The translations under genes and the position numbers were made by a program. A stretch of DNA of 7,201 bases, taken from NCBI GenBank assembly GCA_913041025.1, contig CAJWGQ010000149.1:1-7201 (forward strand), in the 5' to 3' direction. Below, one piece after another: positions 5,989 to 7,201 of this stretch. Numbering within the stretch: the first letter of the stretch is position 1; the number at the start of each line of letters is the position of its first letter. Origin of the DNA: an uncultured Gammaproteobacteria bacterium (GTDB taxonomy: Bacteria; Pseudomonadota; Gammaproteobacteria; Pseudomonadales; Azotimanducaceae_A). The notes under the pieces are model-generated. The model saw only the letters and a program-made list of their open reading frames with translations. It did no database searches and had not been told where the DNA came from.

Positions 5989-6782
5989 GGTCCAAAAACG
6001 ATTTGAACCAGACTGAATCTGAAGAACATCTAGTCGATGAAGATACAGAGGTGGACCAGAAAGAACTGCCTCTTCTAGAGCATCTGACCGAACTCAGAAG
6101 TCGAATTCTTCGGAGTCTCGGGGTAACTTTTGTGATCTTTATCCCCTTATATTACTTTGCAAATGAAGTTTACGTTTGGCTTTCTGCGCCCCTTGTCGCG
6201 GTTCTACCTGCAGGATCTTCAATGATAGCAACACAAGTCGCTTCTCCGTTTCTTACCCCCTTTAAATTATCTATTTATAGCGCAATCTTTATAGGGATCC
6301 CCTATCTATTGCATCAAGTGTGGATGTTCATTTCGCCTGGTCTCTACCGCCACGAAAAAAGATTTGCTATCCCTCTACTCGTCTCAAGCACTGCATTATT
6401 TTACGGCGGCATGCTTTTCGCGTACTACCTGGTGTTTCCCCTTGTCTTCGGGTTCTTCACTCAAGTTGCCCCGGATGGCGTCTCTATCATGACGGACATC
6501 AACCAATACCTAGATTTCGTTTTAAAAATGTTTCTGGCTTTTGGAATTGCTTTTGAAATTCCAATTGCGACGATGCTGCTCGCCTGGTCTGGAATATCCT
6601 CTGTAGAGACTATGAAACAAAAAAGACCCTACGTTGTCATAGGCTGCTTCGTAGCGGGTATGCTACTTACTCCGCCAGACGTCATCTCCCAAATTATGTT
6701 GGCCGCGCCTGCTTGGTTTTTGTTCGAAGTCGGTTTAATAATGTCGAACCTCGTTACAAAACGAGACGAGGTAAAGGACTGA
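5985..6782 (+). CDS. tatC: TatC, twin-arginine translocase signal-peptide receptor
   Basis: TatC is the six-helix inner-membrane protein that recognises twin-arginine signal peptides and, with TatB, recruits TatA. Conserved residues are in place (numbered from TTG 5985): HLTELR (33-38, Glu36 = E. coli Glu15), ASPFLTPFK (86-94), FISPGLYRHE (115-124; Phe115 = Phe94, Glu124 = Glu103), Glu191 (= Glu170), and LLTPPDVISQ (227-236; Asp232 = Asp211). Length is 265 from this start versus 258 in E. coli. The start is uncertain: TTG 5985 makes a TTGA overlap with tatB, TTG 6003 has GAGG 12 nt upstream, and GTG 6051 would give MDQKELPLLEHL, almost exactly the E. coli N-terminal length. The longer forms add a Glu/Asp-rich cytoplasmic segment. 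The E. coli C-terminal tail is mostly absent. The gene ends 7 nt from convergent dtd. Confidence 0.97.
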   Translation: MRSKNDLNQTESEEHLVDEDTEVDQKELPLLEHLTELRSRILRSLGVTFVIFIPLYYFANEVYVWLSAPLVAVLPAGSSMIATQVASPFLTPFKLSIYSAIFIGIPYLLHQVWMFISPGLYRHEKRFAIPLLVSSTALFYGGMLFAYYLVFPLVFGFFTQVAPDGVSIMTDINQYLDFVLKMFLAFGIAFEIPIATMLLAWSGISSVETMKQKRPYVVIGCFVAGMLLTPPDVISQIMLAAPAWFLFEVGLIMSNLVTKRDEVKD

Positions 6783-6789
6783 CAGAGCA

Positions 6790-7201
6790 TCAGCCAGTTA
6801 AAATATAAGAACATGGCCCATCATTGACGGAACGAACCTCCATGTGCGCCCCAAAAACACCTTCTTCAACATTTAACCTGGTTTGCGCATATTTTACGGA
6901 CTCTTGGAAAAAAAGTTTTGCGGTTTTAGGCTCAAGAGCACTACTAAAGCTTGGTCTGTTGCCCTTGGACGTGTCGGCGGCCAGAGTGAACTGAGGAACG
7001 ATCAACAATTCCCCTTTTGCGTCCATTACACTTCGATTCGTTTTCCCATTGCTATCTGGGAAAATCCGATACGAAATCACTCGGTCCACAAACCGTTCGA
7101 TCTGGTTTCGTTTATCTCCGCTGAAAAATCCGATCAACAACAACATACCAAAATCTATCGAAGCAACTTGCTGTAGATCAATCTCAACCGAAGCTTTGCT
7201 A
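6790..7201 (-). CDS. dtd: D-aminoacyl-tRNA deacylase Dtd (5' end beyond window)
   Basis: Dtd removes D-amino acids wrongly attached to tRNA (and glycine from tRNA-Ala), a chirality proofreading enzyme of the cytoplasm. The reading frame continues to the right edge, giving 136 visible residues; the E. coli protein has 145, and alignment suggests only about eight N-terminal residues are missing. The Met codon at 7146-7144 is internal, since KASVEID before it aligns with the family N-terminus (E. coli RASVTVE). Visible motifs include DRVISYRIFPD, PQFTLAADTSKGNRPSFS and, near the C-terminus, VNDGPCSY. The Gly-cis-Pro pair that screens D-substrates (GP in NDGP) is intact. The usual SQFTL reads PQFTL here and the usual NDGPVT reads NDGPCS. 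It is convergent with tatC, with its own promoter presumably upstream and out of view. Confidence 0.96.
   Translation of the reverse strand, partial: SKASVEIDLQQVASIDFGMLLLIGFFSGDKRNQIERFVDRVISYRIFPDSNGKTNRSVMDAKGELLIVPQFTLAADTSKGNRPSFSSALEPKTAKLFFQESVKYAQTRLNVEEGVFGAHMEVRSVNDGPCSYILTG

Noticed and set aside
6883..7176. Plus-strand open frame antisense to dtd
   Set aside because: The minus strand encodes clearly conserved Dtd motifs here; the plus-strand translation is unrecognisable.
1..7201. Search for mobile elements, phage genes, CRISPR, toxin-antitoxin or defence modules
   Set aside because: Every stretch over about 110 bp is covered by conserved housekeeping genes in a known order; no direct repeats, integrase, transposase or atypical composition was seen.

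Overview
The window looks like a compact stretch of a gammaproteobacterial chromosome. The gene order hslV-hslU-DUF971-ubiE-ubiJ-ubiB-hisE-tatA-tatB-tatC matches, from memory, the order in Pseudomonas and related gammaproteobacteria. Two blocks that I recall from Pseudomonas are missing: the pha (polyhydroxyalkanoate) genes between DUF971 and ubiE, and hisI just before hisE. Base composition looks moderate, around the mid-40s % G+C by eye (not computed), so a high-GC pseudomonad is unlikely. A marine or otherwise streamlined gammaproteobacterium is my inference. No mobile elements, RNA genes, CRISPR arrays or integration sites are visible.

Region 1 (1-5298, + strand) is one tightly packed gene train. 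It begins with the 3' end of hslV (peptidase) and hslU (its AAA+ unfoldase). A small DUF971 protein follows, then three ubiquinone genes: ubiE (C-methyltransferase), ubiJ (SCP2-type lipid-binding scaffold) and ubiB (ADCK/COQ8-family atypical kinase/ATPase). The train ends with hisE (second step of histidine synthesis). Junctions run from 8-nt overlaps to a 17-nt gap, and several starts are GTG or TTG, so translational coupling is likely.

Region 2 (5299-5403) is the only real intergenic space, 105 bp. It holds a perfect TATAAT inside a short AT-rich dyad and a good Shine-Dalgarno for tatA. It is the likely promoter region of the tat operon, although no good -35 box is visible.

Region 3 (5404-6782, + strand) is tatA-tatB-tatC, a complete twin-arginine translocase. 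tatB starts with TTG. tatC probably starts with TTG overlapping the tatB stop, but its start is ambiguous. Region 4 (6790-7201, - strand) is dtd, D-aminoacyl-tRNA deacylase, convergent with tatC at 7 bp and cut by the window edge about eight codons before its expected start.

This is mainly conserved housekeeping DNA, and I see no evidence of an undescribed system. The points worth a second look are local: an Ala in the DFG-equivalent motif of UbiB, a hairpin that would hide the ubiJ ribosome site and TTG start, the missing hisI, the ambiguous acidic N-terminus of TatC, and two motif changes in Dtd.
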